Notes: generated from the letters alone by a model not told the origin. Positions 41,887 to 50,996 are shown, counted from the stretch's first letter. The stretch: 64,000 bases of DNA from Akkermansia muciniphila (GCA_945901795.1 CAMDLP010000001.1:62001-126000); one strand, 5' to 3'. Numbers and translations: made by a program.

Positions 41887-43977
41887 TCAAGCCAGCATCG
41901 GCTCGGCGAGACCGGCGCGGACTAGCAGGGGCTCCAGTTCCGGATCGCGGCCCATGAAGCGGCGGTAGAGTTCGTCCGGGGCGACGGAGTTTCCCTTGCT
42001 GAGGATGTGCTCGCGGAAGGCCATGCCGGTGTCGGGATTGAGAACGCCTTCCTGCTGGAAACGGGTGAAGGCGTCGGCGTCGAGAACCTCCGCCCACTTG
42101 TAGGAATAGTAGCCCGCGGCGTAGCCGGTGGGGCTGCTGAAAAGGTGGCTGAAGCGCCGCATCATCGAGGGCGACTGGGTCTTGAGCGGCGCGAGGTAGT
42201 CGGCCAGCACTTCGCGGTCCACGGCGTCGAGATCTTTCCCGAGGAAATCCGCCAGACGGGTGTGGAGTTCCAGATCGAGCTTGGCGAGGGCGAGCTGGCG
42301 CATGAAGGCGGAGGCGCTCAGGTAGTTTTTCGCGGCGATCATCTTCATGAAAAGAGCCTCCGGGATCGCCCCGCCGGTCTCGAAGTGGCGCGCGAAGAGA
42401 TCGAGCGACTCGCGGTCCCAACAGAAATTCTCCATGATCTGCGAGGGCAGCTCGACGAAATCCCACGGCACGTTCGTGCCGGACAGGGATTTGACGTCTA
42501 CCTGGCTGAGCAAGCCGTGGAGTAGGTGGCCGAACTCGTGGAAAATCGTCTCGACCTCGCTGTGGGTCAGGAGCGCGGGCTTGCCGTCCACCGGCGGGCT
42601 CATGTTGCCGATGATCAGTCCGAGGTGCGGCTCGCCGGGCGCGCCGGTGTGCAGCGAGTTCATCCACGCGCCGCCACGCTTCGACTCGCGCGGGTGCCAG
42701 TCGGCATAAAACGAACCGAGGTGGGCGGCGGTCTTCGAGTCGTGGATCTCGTAAAAGGCGCACTCCGGATGCCAGACTTCCACGACGCCCTCCGGCAGCG
42801 TGGCGGGTCCGCCGCCGGGTTGATAGAAGACGGTCTTGAGCTGGCGGATGGTGATGCCGAAAAGCCGCGAGGCGATTTCAAACATGCCGGCCATCACGCC
42901 GTCCACCGGGAAATAAGGGCGCAGCGCCTCCTCGTCGAAGTCGTAGTTCTCCTGGCGTTGTTTCTCCGCCCAGTAGGCGGTTTCCCACGGCTCGAGCGGG
43001 CCGACGGGCTGGCCGGATTTCGCGGCCTTGTATTGGGCGAGCTGTTTGTGCTCTGCCAGAAACGACGGATGAATGCGGGCGTGGAGATTCTCGATGAAGC
43101 CGAGCGCGGTGCCGCCGTCTTTCGCCATGCGGCGGAGTAGTGTTAGATCGGCGAAATGCTCGTGGCCGAGGATGCCGGCCTTTTCGTGGCGGAGGCTGAG
43201 GATCTGCCAGACAAGCGTGGTGTTGTCGAACTCGCCGGCGGCCCCGACTTTCGAGGACGCCTCCCAGACCTGGCGGCGGATCGCGTCGTCGTGCAGGTGC
43301 TGCATGATCGGGAACATCGACGGGAACTGGAGGGTGAAACGCCAGGCCGGCGTCTCGTGGCCCTTGGCGCGGGCGTTAGAGGCCGCGCCGGCGATGGCGG
43401 ATTCCGGCAGACCGGCGAGCTTCGCCTCGTCGGTGATGACGAGCTCCCAAGCGTTGGTCGAGTCGAGGACGTGCTCGGAATACTCCTTGGTGATCTTGGA
43501 AAGCTCGGCCTCGATGGCGGCGATGCGTTCCTTTTGGGCGGCGGGAAGATCCGCTCCGGAGTTGCGGAAGTCCGCTAGGGTTTCCTCGACGAAACGCCGC
43601 TGGACCGCGGGCAGCATGGCGATTTCCGCGCTGCCACCCACCGCCTTGATCACCGCCCACAAGCGGTCGTTGAGGGCGAGCGACGAATAGAAATCGGTGA
43701 CCTCCGGCAGCATCTTGCCGAGTGCCTCGCGCTGGGCGGGCGAGTCGCAGACCGAGTCGAGGTGATTGAGCCGGCCCCAGCCGTCATTGAGCGGCTCGGC
43801 GGCGTTTTCGAAGGCGAGGAAAGTGGATTCATAGGTCGCCACCGCGTGATCCTGCGCGCAGATGGCCTCGATGTTTTGCTTCGCGAGAGCAAGCGCGTGG
43901 CGGATGTCCGGCTCGACGGCTTCGGGAACGAGCGTGGACCAGCGGATTTGAAAATCGGGAGCGAGGAACGGATGCAT
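41887..43977 (-). CDS. prlC: M3-family oligopeptidase (oligopeptidase A-like)
   Basis: A 696-residue zinc metallopeptidase that degrades cytoplasmic peptides, including cleaved signal peptides. The zinc motif is IFHEFGHLLHGLL with the second-ligand Glu further on in ENFCWDRESL; the C-terminal part SPTGYAAGYYSYKWAEVLDADAF is the M3A substrate-binding region. The length equals E. coli OpdA/PrlC (about 680). No signal peptide. The Ala-rich gene stands alone between a repeat element and the ORF6N gene. Confidence 0.94.
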   Translation of the reverse strand: MHPFLAPDFQIRWSTLVPEAVEPDIRHALALAKQNIEAICAQDHAVATYESTFLAFENAAEPLNDGWGRLNHLDSVCDSPAQREALGKMLPEVTDFYSSLALNDRLWAVIKAVGGSAEIAMLPAVQRRFVEETLADFRNSGADLPAAQKERIAAIEAELSKITKEYSEHVLDSTNAWELVITDEAKLAGLPESAIAGAASNARAKGHETPAWRFTLQFPSMFPIMQHLHDDAIRRQVWEASSKVGAAGEFDNTTLVWQILSLRHEKAGILGHEHFADLTLLRRMAKDGGTALGFIENLHARIHPSFLAEHKQLAQYKAAKSGQPVGPLEPWETAYWAEKQRQENYDFDEEALRPYFPVDGVMAGMFEIASRLFGITIRQLKTVFYQPGGGPATLPEGVVEVWHPECAFYEIHDSKTAAHLGSFYADWHPRESKRGGAWMNSLHTGAPGEPHLGLIIGNMSPPVDGKPALLTHSEVETIFHEFGHLLHGLLSQVDVKSLSGTNVPWDFVELPSQIMENFCWDRESLDLFARHFETGGAIPEALFMKMIAAKNYLSASAFMRQLALAKLDLELHTRLADFLGKDLDAVDREVLADYLAPLKTQSPSMMRRFSHLFSSPTGYAAGYYSYKWAEVLDADAFTRFQQEGVLNPDTGMAFREHILSKGNSVAPDELYRRFMGRDPELEPLLVRAGLAEPMLA

Positions 43978-44136
43978 GGGTGAAATCAGGGTTATTCAGG
44001 ATCGCGCATTCTGTCAAAAATTACTTCCCGGCAGAGCGCCACGCGGGAGCGGGACATGATTTGGCACTCATCCCGCATTCGAATTGGGTCATTGCACGCC
44101 CGGCGCAAAGCGGGTTGACTTCATCCAGCTATCACC

Positions 44137-44772
44137 ATGCCTGCCAAGAAGAAATCCCCTCCCCGGAAAGGCACGGTCCTTTTCATTCCCGAAAAGATCG
44201 CCCCGCTCGTCCATGTCCTGCGCCATGAGAAGGTCCTGCTGGATTCCGATCTCGCGGAGCTTTATGGCGTTCCAACCGGGCGTTTGAACGAGGCTGTGAA
44301 ACGCAATCTCGACCGCTTCCCGGACGACTTCATGTTCCAACTCACTGAAGACGAGATGGAAATCTTGACATCGCAAATTGCGACCTCAAAAAATGCGGCG
44401 GATTCTTTAAGATCACAATCTGTGACCTTAAACGCCGATCAGGAATCTTTAAGGTCGCAATCTGCGACCTTAAAGCGCGGGCAGCACCGGAAATACCTCC
44501 CCTACGCCTTCACCGAGCAAGGCGTCGCGATGCTTTCCAGCGTCCTCCGCTCGCCCCGCGCCGTGGAGGTGAACATCGCCATCATGCGCACCTTCGTCCA
44601 ACTCCGCCGCCTGATGGACTCCAATGCCCTACTCGCCGAAAAGATCCAGTCGCTCGAAGCCAAATACGCCGATCACGATCAGCAGTTCCAACTCGTCTTC
44701 GACGCCATCCGGCAGCTCATCGCTACGGATGCCGCGCCGAAACGCGAGATGGGATTTCACGCGGATTCCTAA
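44137..44772 (+). CDS. ORF6N domain protein
   Basis: A 211-residue protein with the ORF6N DNA-binding-like domain common in phages and islands: VLLDSDLAELYGVPTGRLNEAVKRNLDRFPDDFMF (region about 32-66) and the invariant YLPYAFTEQGVAMLSSVL, followed by a coiled-coil C-terminus (LLAEKIQSLEAKYADHDQQF). Between the two conserved blocks, tandem palindromic DNA units encode repeated S-Q-x-x-T motifs. It is probably derived from mobile DNA; its role is unknown. It overlaps recR tail to tail by four bases. Confidence 0.88.
   Translation: MPAKKKSPPRKGTVLFIPEKIAPLVHVLRHEKVLLDSDLAELYGVPTGRLNEAVKRNLDRFPDDFMFQLTEDEMEILTSQIATSKNAADSLRSQSVTLNADQESLRSQSATLKRGQHRKYLPYAFTEQGVAMLSSVLRSPRAVEVNIAIMRTFVQLRRLMDSNALLAEKIQSLEAKYADHDQQFQLVFDAIRQLIATDAAPKREMGFHADS
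44371..44474. repeat. Tandem palindromes inside the ORF6N gene
   Basis: Three palindromic units: tcgcaaattgcga (44371-44383), tttaagatcaca-atc-tgtgaccttaaa (44406-44432, one mismatch) and tttaaggtcgca-atc-tgcgaccttaaa (44448-44474, perfect). The last two start 42 bases apart, so the reading frame is kept. They encode SQIAT, LRSQSVTL and LRSQSATL. Confidence 0.85.
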
Positions 44773-45377
44773 ACACTGCGCCGGCCTTGCATCGCGCGCA
44801 TCAGCGTGAGCTCGTCCGCGTGCTCGAGGCCGCCGCCCGCGGGCAGGCCTTGGGCGATGCGGGTGAGTCGGCAATTCTGGCCGCGCAGCAGTTCTGCCAG
44901 GTAGTTCGCTGTCGCCTCGCCTTCCACATCGGAGCCGAGCGCGAGGATGACCTCGATTTTCTCCGGCGCGGCCTCGATCCGCCGGACCAGCGGCGGGATG
45001 CGCAAGTCCTCGGGCGACACCCGGTCGAGCGGCGAGAGCTTGCCGCCGAGGCAATGGTAGCGGCCGCGGAACGCGCCGGAGCGCTCGAGCGGCAGGACGT
45101 CGGTCGCCTGCTCGACGACGCAAAGAATCTTGTCGTCGCGCGCCGGGTCGTCGCAGACATCGCAGCCGGCTTCGGTCGCGAAGAACCCGCAAACCGGGCA
45201 GGGCCGGACCATCTGCTTCGCCGCTAACAAAGCCCCGGCGAGCATTGCCGGATCGGCTTTCGGGCTTTGCAGGAGCCACACCGCGATGCGCTCGGCGCTG
45301 CGCGGACCGATCCCCGGCAGGCGCTTGAGTTCGCCCACCAGTGCTTTGACGGGTTCCGGGAAATCAACGCGCTTCAT
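44769..45377 (-). CDS. recR: Recombination protein RecR
   Basis: A 202-residue protein that acts with RecF/RecO to load RecA at gaps. The HhH region is LKRLPGIGPRSAERIAVWLL, the zinc finger is CPVCGFFATEAGCDVC, and the Toprim domain follows with CVVEQATDVL and LALGSDVEGEATANYL. Family length is normal. The usual partner dnaX or ybaB is not adjacent. Its 5' end overlaps the next minus-strand gene by 14 bases, so it is probably co-transcribed with the permease operon upstream. Confidence 0.95.
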   Translation of the reverse strand: MKRVDFPEPVKALVGELKRLPGIGPRSAERIAVWLLQSPKADPAMLAGALLAAKQMVRPCPVCGFFATEAGCDVCDDPARDDKILCVVEQATDVLPLERSGAFRGRYHCLGGKLSPLDRVSPEDLRIPPLVRRIEAAPEKIEVILALGSDVEGEATANYLAELLRGQNCRLTRIAQGLPAGGGLEHADELTLMRAMQGRRSV

Positions 45378-45831
45378 CGGCTTTTTCAGATAAATTCACC
45401 ACTTCGTCGCAGACCATCTGGTGGTTTCCCGCATAAACCAAGGCGCAGACTCCGGACCAAATCACGGCGATGAATGGCGCGGAAATATCAGGTGCATGCG
45501 CTGCCAGCGCCAGCACCGGAGCCCACGCCGCGACCAGAGCCGCGGTGGTAATCCACAACACGACACGCCGCCAAGTGCCGGCCACGCTGAGAATCGCAAA
45601 GGCCAACCCCAAGGCGAACAAGACCACCGCCAGCCACACCGCCCACTCGGGCAAAGCCTTGGGGAAGCTGGCCGGTTTCCCCTGCGACATCCACCTCCCG
45701 ATCGCCAGATCCACGCGGTCCAGAATGTGGAGCGCGCTCAGCCCCACGGCGAGCAGGATGGAGAGCGAACCGATGACGGCGGCCGGGACTAACACGTGAC
45801 CTTCCGGCCGAGGATGTGAGGATTTTCCCAT
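45364..45831 (-). CDS. Uncharacterised four-helix membrane protein
   Basis: A 155-residue protein with about four hydrophobic segments (VPAAVIGSLSILLAVGLSAL, WAVWLAVVLFALGLAFAIL, VVLWITTAALVAAWAPVLAL, PFIAVIWSGVCALVYAG). No family recognised. It lies 2-3 bases after the TIGR03943-like gene and overlaps the start of recR, in a three-gene run that begins with the permease. ATGs at 45837 and 45831 are both possible. Confidence 0.7.
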   Translation of the reverse strand: MGKSSHPRPEGHVLVPAAVIGSLSILLAVGLSALHILDRVDLAIGRWMSQGKPASFPKALPEWAVWLAVVLFALGLAFAILSVAGTWRRVVLWITTAALVAAWAPVLALAAHAPDISAPFIAVIWSGVCALVYAGNHQMVCDEVVNLSEKADEAR

Positions 45832-45833
45832 GG

Positions 45834-46655
45834 TCACTTTTTCCGCATGAAACTCTCCTCGTAGGGCGGCTCTGCGGCGAGCACGCGATCAACGGTCAGC
45901 ACTGGTTGGATGACGCCCTCTTCCAACGGAAAGCGCATGGTGCCGGCGACTTTCACCCAGCCGTTTTCGGGAAACTCCGGCGGCGTCTTGCCGAACTCGA
46001 GGACGATCGGGATTGCCCGACTGTCGGCGGCGCAGCAGGTGATGAACAAGCGGTAGAGGCGCTTACGCGAGCCGTGCGGATTGCGGATTTTCTCGTCAAT
46101 CCAGCGGCCTTCGGTTTCCACCTTGAGGCCGTCGAGCAAGCCCTGCATTTCGCGGTCGCCGCTGGAGAAGAACAACTCCATCAGGTTGAACTCGAGAAAT
46201 CCGTCCGGTGTCTTGCGGTGGCTTTTCTCGATCTCCTCACGGGTCAGCGCGGGCAGCGACGAGGCGAGAAACGGCAAGGAAACCGCCGAGGGCGCGTCGT
46301 AGAGGCCCTTTCGCGAGAGGGCTGCGGCGGAGTATTCGTCCTTGGTCCAGACGACTGATAGAACAACCGGAACGATCATCAGCAGCACCGCGGTGAGCGG
46401 GTGCATGTCGCCGCTTTCGTGGTCGTGCGGGTCCTCCTCGCCGCTGTGGTCGTGGCAGCAACCGGCCTGTTGCCCCGCGGTGAGCAGGTTGAAAAGCCCG
46501 AGCACCGCAAGCCCCAGCCCGCCCGCGAAGGAAATGATTCGGAAGTCCGGTGCGAGGTATTTGGTGATCCGCCCGCTGGCGTAGAAATACAACAGCACCG
46601 CGCTCCAGACGAGCACCGCGAGGGAGAACAGGATGCGCCGGTTGCGGGAATTCAT
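45834..46655 (-). CDS. TIGR03943/DUF1980-family membrane protein
   Basis: A 273-residue protein with two or three N-terminal membrane helices (ILFSLAVLVWSAVLLYFYASG, IISFAGGLGLAVLGLFNLL), a metal-binding-looking segment CCHDHSGEEDPHDHES, and a C-terminal soluble domain with FITCCAADSRAIPIVLEF. These are hallmarks of the TIGR03943 putative permease subunit, whose genes usually sit beside a YraQ-like permease, as here. Its start overlaps the permease stop by four bases. The role is unknown but metal homeostasis is often suggested from gene neighbourhoods. Confidence 0.85.
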   Translation of the reverse strand: MNSRNRRILFSLAVLVWSAVLLYFYASGRITKYLAPDFRIISFAGGLGLAVLGLFNLLTAGQQAGCCHDHSGEEDPHDHESGDMHPLTAVLLMIVPVVLSVVWTKDEYSAAALSRKGLYDAPSAVSLPFLASSLPALTREEIEKSHRKTPDGFLEFNLMELFFSSGDREMQGLLDGLKVETEGRWIDEKIRNPHGSRKRLYRLFITCCAADSRAIPIVLEFGKTPPEFPENGWVKVAGTMRFPLEEGVIQPVLTVDRVLAAEPPYEESFMRKK

Positions 46656-47611
46656 TTCGCTGCGAACACGAGTTGTTGCCAGTAGATCGAGATCCCGCCA
46701 ATGGCGAGAAAGAGCCCGATGGCGAGAAGGACGATGAACCGCTTGCGCAATACCGTTTGATAGAGAAAGAGCAGTTTCACATCCATCATCGGGCCGAAGG
46801 TGAGGAAGGCGAGTTTCGCGCCCCATGAGAATTTATCCAGAGTCGCGGCGATGAACGCGTCCGAGGTGCTGCACAGGCTGAGGATGAACGCGAGGGCCAT
46901 CAGCGCCGCCGGCGCGGCGGTCGGGTTTTTCGCGAGGCTGTCGAGCCATTGCGCGCCGGGGGCGATGCCGGTGTTGAACAGCGCGGTGATCGACACGCCG
47001 ATGGCGAAATAGACGGCGACGTCCACGAAGTCCTTCATCGCCGAGCAGAAGGCGGCGACCAAGCGGTTGTCCTCCGCGGGCTTGTCGTGCGAATGATCGT
47101 GGTTGCAGCAGGAATGATCGTGGGCGGCTTTTGCCTCGTCCTTCTCCAGGCCTTCTACCAGCTTCGCCTTCAGCACCGAGGCGAGCGGGAGTTTCGAGAC
47201 GATCATGCCGACCGCCACCGCGATGAGAAAACCTAGCAGCAGCCGCGAGCAGGTCATCATCGCGGCACCTTGGCCTTGGAAGGCTTTCCACGTGCTCAGC
47301 GCGGTGATGGGATTCACGATCGGCGCGGCGAGCATGTAAGTCAGCGCGCAGGAGACGGGCAGGCCTTTTTTCACCAGCCGCCGGATGACCGGGACCACCG
47401 CACATTCGCAAACGGGGAACACCGCGCCTAGCAGCCCGGCGCTCAGCACCGCGAAAAATTTGTTTCTCGGCAGGAAGCGGTCCATCATCCCCGCCGGCAG
47501 GTAAATGTCGATGAATCCGCTGATCAGCGTGCCCAGTAAAATGAACGGCACGCCTTCGAAAAGGATGCTCAGGAACGCGAGCGCAAAGTCCTGCTGGGAA
47601 TCGGGCGACAT
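46652..47611 (-). CDS. YraQ/DUF318-type permease
   Basis: A 319-residue inner-membrane protein with eight or more helices. The conserved patterns PVCECAVVPVIRRLVKKG and YMLAAPIVNPITALST in the first half, and FILSLCSTSDAFIAAT in the second, define the DUF318 permease family (related to the ArsP arsenical permease). A cytoplasmic His/Cys-rich loop (HDHSCCNHDHSHD) in the middle may bind metal. The operon continues with the TIGR03943 subunit and a small membrane protein. The ATG at 47611 (MSPDSQQD) is preferred over the track start at 47647. Confidence 0.87.
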   Translation of the reverse strand: MSPDSQQDFALAFLSILFEGVPFILLGTLISGFIDIYLPAGMMDRFLPRNKFFAVLSAGLLGAVFPVCECAVVPVIRRLVKKGLPVSCALTYMLAAPIVNPITALSTWKAFQGQGAAMMTCSRLLLGFLIAVAVGMIVSKLPLASVLKAKLVEGLEKDEAKAAHDHSCCNHDHSHDKPAEDNRLVAAFCSAMKDFVDVAVYFAIGVSITALFNTGIAPGAQWLDSLAKNPTAAPAALMALAFILSLCSTSDAFIAATLDKFSWGAKLAFLTFGPMMDVKLLFLYQTVLRKRFIVLLAIGLFLAIGGISIYWQQLVFAAK

Positions 47612-47672
47612 CGCCGCAAGGAAACGCCGCCAACCCACTCGTGTCAACCGGCGGGCGTTGCGTGCCCGAACT

Positions 47673-49484
47673 TCAATGCGCCGGGCCTTGGTGCTCTTGG
47701 ATGTATTCCTGCTTGAGGCCGAGTGCCTCGGGGGCGTGGAGCACGAGCATTTTCATCCGCACGTCCTTGGGCACGCTGGCGCGGGTGGCCTTGGAGACGA
47801 CGACCATGAGGAGGATCGCCAGCGGCACGGTCCAGATCGCGGGTTGCTCGCAGAGGATGCGGAGCAGCGGATGCGCGGCCCAGAAATCATTGAGCGGGGC
47901 GAAGCCGGAGAAGATCTTGCCCATCGCGCCCTTGTCGAGCGAGAGGTTGCTGACATTCGTCGCGGTGGCCGCGAAGAGCGCGCAGAGCCCGCCGGTTAGC
48001 ATCCCGGCGGCCGCGCCTTTCATGGTCATCCCGCGCCACCAGACGCTCATGAACAACAGCGGGAAATAACTGGCGGCGGCGATGGCGAAGGCCTGGCCGA
48101 CCATGAAGTTGATTTCCAACGGCTCGACGAAGCAGCCGAGGACCACGGAAATACTGCCGATGAGCACCGCGCACCATTTGAACATTCTCATGCGCTCGGC
48201 GGGCGTGGAGTTAGGACGGAGCATCCGGCCATAAACGTCGTGGGCGAGCGCGCCGGTCATGGAAACTAGCAGGCCGGAGAAGGTGCTCATAAAGGCGGCG
48301 AAGGCACCCGCACAAGTGATGCCGCTGAGGATCGAGCCGATGATGCCATATTTCTCGGAGATCAAAGTGGGAAGGCGGAGGACCACCGCGTCGGTGCCTT
48401 TGACCCCGGCGAGTCCGGTGTAGAGCTCGGGCATTAGATTTCTACCCAGCACGCCGAAGATCGGCGGGAAAACATAGAACACGCCGATGAGAATCATCAC
48501 CCACATGGTCGTCTTTTTGGCGGCGACGCCGTCCGGGTTGGTGTAGAAACGGACGAGGATGTGCGGCAGGCCGGCGGTGCCGCAGACGAGCGCGACGATG
48601 AGCGAGAAGGTGTAGATGAGCGAAAACGGCTTCTCGTTTTTCGCGAGGAACGACGCGCGTTCTTCGGCCGGGAGCGCGGCGGCGGCGGACTTCACGGCCT
48701 TGGTGGTGAGCGGGCCGAAGGGCGCGAGCCAAGCGTTGTCCTTGGGGGCCTTTTCCGGCAGGGCTTTGCGCTGCATCTCCGCAGGATCGGCGGGCTGGAC
48801 GATGGCGGGCTTCGAGGCGGCTTCGGCGGCGGATTGGTTCAGCGAGAGATTTTTCCCGTAGCCGCCATAGACGGATAGAAGAACGAAAACCGGCGTGGAA
48901 ATGGCGAACATTTTAATCCAATACTGGACCGCTTGAATCAGGGTGATGCCCTTCATCCCGCCGAGCGCGACATTCAGAGTGATGACCGCGCCGACGACGA
49001 CCACGCCGACCCAATACGGCAGACCTGGCAGAATGTAGGAGAGCGCCGTGCCCGCGCCTTTCATCTGCGGCATCGTGTAAAAGAAGCCGATGAAGAGCAC
49101 GAAGCACACCGCGATGCGGCGGAACAAGGGCGAGTCGAAGCGGCCTTCGGCGAAATCCGGGATCGTGTAAGCGCCGAATCTCCGCAGCGGACCGGCGATG
49201 AACAGCAGCAGGAACAGATAGCCGCACGCATAACAGACCGGATACCAGAGCGCGTCGTAGCCGGACGACATCACCATCCCGGCGATGCCCATGAAGCTCG
49301 CAGCGCTGAGGTATTCACCCGAGATGGCGGAAGCGTTCCAGCCGACGGAGACCGAGCGGCCGGCGACGAAAAAGTCCGAGGCGGATTTCGAAGTCTTTGA
49401 AGAACGGAAGCCCATCCACAGCGTGACGGCGACGGTGATGCCGGCGAAGGCAAGAATCCAGGGATCAATTTGTGAGAAATTCAC
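47673..49484 (-). CDS. actP: Cation/acetate symporter, ActP-like (SSS family)
   Basis: A 603-residue symporter with about 13 helices. It matches the ActP branch: ASDFFVAGRSVSVGWNASAISGEYLSAASFMGIAG at the N-terminus (region 36-70), then VNVALGGMKGITLIQAVQYWIKM, and long soluble insertions at about 210-280. ActP co-transports acetate or glycolate with a cation. The small DUF485 gene 15 bases upstream (minus strand) is its usual partner (as yjcH-actP in E. coli), so they form an operon. Confidence 0.92.
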   Translation of the reverse strand: MNFSQIDPWILAFAGITVAVTLWMGFRSSKTSKSASDFFVAGRSVSVGWNASAISGEYLSAASFMGIAGMVMSSGYDALWYPVCYACGYLFLLLFIAGPLRRFGAYTIPDFAEGRFDSPLFRRIAVCFVLFIGFFYTMPQMKGAGTALSYILPGLPYWVGVVVVGAVITLNVALGGMKGITLIQAVQYWIKMFAISTPVFVLLSVYGGYGKNLSLNQSAAEAASKPAIVQPADPAEMQRKALPEKAPKDNAWLAPFGPLTTKAVKSAAAALPAEERASFLAKNEKPFSLIYTFSLIVALVCGTAGLPHILVRFYTNPDGVAAKKTTMWVMILIGVFYVFPPIFGVLGRNLMPELYTGLAGVKGTDAVVLRLPTLISEKYGIIGSILSGITCAGAFAAFMSTFSGLLVSMTGALAHDVYGRMLRPNSTPAERMRMFKWCAVLIGSISVVLGCFVEPLEINFMVGQAFAIAAASYFPLLFMSVWWRGMTMKGAAAGMLTGGLCALFAATATNVSNLSLDKGAMGKIFSGFAPLNDFWAAHPLLRILCEQPAIWTVPLAILLMVVVSKATRASVPKDVRMKMLVLHAPEALGLKQEYIQEHQGPAH

Positions 49485-49499
49485 GAGTCGTAAAAAATG

Positions 49500-49820
49500 T
49501 TAGGATTGGCGCTTGTTGCCCTCGGCCGCGTTGCGGACCTCGGCGTCTTCCAAGGCCATCGAGCGGGTGATGAAGATGCGGGCGATGACCCAGACGTATG
49601 GAAAAAACAACACGCCCAAGACCAGCCAGCTCACCGTGAAGCCACCGACGCGGCGCGCCATGAGTTCCGGCGCAAAATAATTGAGCAGCGGCAGTCCGAA
49701 CAGCAGCAGCAGAAACGCCGTGGCACACGAGATGGAGAGCTTGAGCTGGTGTTTCATCAAGCCGTGGAGGAATTCCTCGCTGTGGATGAAATCGGTTTCT
49801 TCGGGCGGGCTTTGTGACAT
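49500..49820 (-). CDS. yjcH: DUF485 membrane protein (YjcH-like)
   Basis: A 106-residue protein with two membrane helices (ISCATAFLLLLFGLPLLNYF and FTVSWLVLGVLFFPYVWVIARIF), preceded by HSEEFLHGLMKHQLKLS, the DUF485 opening. It is always found next to ActP-type symporters and lies just upstream of one here; its role there is unknown. The track start at 49910 is unsupported; the ATG at 49820 gives the family N-terminus. Confidence 0.9.
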   Translation of the reverse strand: MSQSPPEETDFIHSEEFLHGLMKHQLKLSISCATAFLLLLFGLPLLNYFAPELMARRVGGFTVSWLVLGVLFFPYVWVIARIFITRSMALEDAEVRNAAEGNKRQS

Positions 49821-49911
49821 CGGGTAAAATGGCGCAGGGTTGGATTGGCAAACGAAAGGCAAGAGAACAGAAACCCACGGGCCATGCGTCAAGAACCATT
49901 TGCTCCACAAA

Positions 49912-49942
49912 AAACCGGCGGCCCTTGTGAGGACGCCGGTTT
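49912..49942 (-). terminator. Minus-strand hairpin with T-run upstream of the acetate operon
   Basis: Arms aaaccggcg and cgccggttt pair perfectly around a 13-base loop; on the minus strand a run of T follows. It would stop minus-strand transcription before the DUF485 gene, although no minus-strand gene is evident upstream. It lies at the 3' end of a 42-codon minus-strand frame (start about 50018) that I cannot verify as a gene. It could instead act as an attenuator for the acetate operon. Confidence 0.5.
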
Positions 49943-50094
49943 GATGATGGGAGAGGAAGAATCTTCGGCGAGGGCGCCGTCGTTCTCGATGTTAATCTCG
50001 GCGCCGGACTCGGTCATTTATCCAAGGATGGAGATGATCTTAATCGAGCCGAGAAATCACTTGGAAAGCACAGAATAATGTGCGATTGTTGCCC

Positions 50095-50400
50095 ATGCGA
50101 ATTGATCTTAAAGAGGACGTGGTGAGTCTGACGGATTTTGCGCGCCACACGAAGCAACACGCCAAAGAGCTCGCTGTGGGCGGACGAGCGAGAATCCTCA
50201 CCCAAAACGGCAAGGCCTCGGTAGTGGTGCTCTCGCTGGATGCTTTTGAACGAATGGCGCACGATGCGGAAGAATACCACATGGATCTGAGGCTTCGTGA
50301 GGCGTTGGAAAGCTACGCTGCTGGAGAACGCGGTGCACCAGTGAAGATGTTGGCGGGCAGGCTCCGCAAGCGGGCCGACAAACGACGGGCCTCAAAGTGA
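50095..50400 (+). CDS. Phd/YefM-family antitoxin
   Basis: A 101-residue antitoxin. The N-terminal Phd/YefM DNA-binding half is visible as DVVSLTDFARHTKQHAKEL, ILTQNGKASVVVLSLDAFERM; the C-terminal half is helical and basic and should wrap the toxin. It ends with TGATG coupling to the toxin gene. The ATG at 50095 is the family start (track start at 50080 adds five residues). Expected to repress its own promoter with the toxin. Confidence 0.88.
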   Translation: MRIDLKEDVVSLTDFARHTKQHAKELAVGGRARILTQNGKASVVVLSLDAFERMAHDAEEYHMDLRLREALESYAAGERGAPVKMLAGRLRKRADKRRASK

Positions 50401-50747
50401 TGGACTGCGAGTTGCTGCTGTCATCCGAGGCCGAGCGCTGCGTTGAAGACCAAATGGTGTGGTATGAGGCGGATGAAGCCGGTGGCGGAGCGGAACTCGC
50501 CGACCGCTGGCTGGATTTGCTCGAAACAGCTCTCGATACGCAGCGGCAGCATTCCGAACGATACCGATTCGCCCCAGAAAACGGACGGTGGCTGCCCGGG
50601 ATTTCCATCCGGCAAATGCGATTCAAGCCGTGGAAAACGCCATCGGCTTGGCGGATTCTTTACGTGATCGATGAGGGAGCGGCACGAGTCACGGTGTTGC
50701 AGATCCGGCATGAGAAACGTCCGTTGCTGCCGGAAGCGGGGCGGTGA
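50400..50747 (+). CDS. RelE/ParE-family toxin
   Basis: A 115-residue toxin of the ParE branch: LLSSEAERCVEDQMVWYEAD, a central helix LADRWLDLLETALDTQRQHSERYRF (region), then the strands IRQMRFKPWKTPSAWRILYVID and VLQIRHEKRP with the terminal basic residues. It overlaps the antitoxin gene by one base (TGATG). This is the second ParE-like toxin in the window, with an antitoxin of a different family from the one at 20.2 kb. Confidence 0.85.
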   Translation: MDCELLLSSEAERCVEDQMVWYEADEAGGGAELADRWLDLLETALDTQRQHSERYRFAPENGRWLPGISIRQMRFKPWKTPSAWRILYVIDEGAARVTVLQIRHEKRPLLPEAGR

Positions 50748-50996
50748 TGCCATCGTGATTCTTCACCCTCGAAAAAGTCAGCCCGGCAAATCCTCACTTA
50801 CCAAGTGACTGCTGAAGTCCATTGCACCGTGGAGGATGATTCTCATCACTCGGCCTTGGCGGCTCACAATGTTTCCCAATTTTGGTGGTATTGTCACATT
50901 CCCGTTGGTTCATCATTCCCATCTTTTTCTGCCGACTCGTGTTGCTGATTCGTTCCGCCTTGCGTCATCCCGCCGGATGCCCTTTTCTCCGCCCGC

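Noticed and set aside
49890-50020. A 42-codon minus-strand frame (MTESGAEINIEND...) ending in the hairpin upstream of yjcH
   Set aside because: Composition is protein-like, but there is no family, no clear ribosome site, and the terminator-like hairpin lies within it. Not enough to call a gene.
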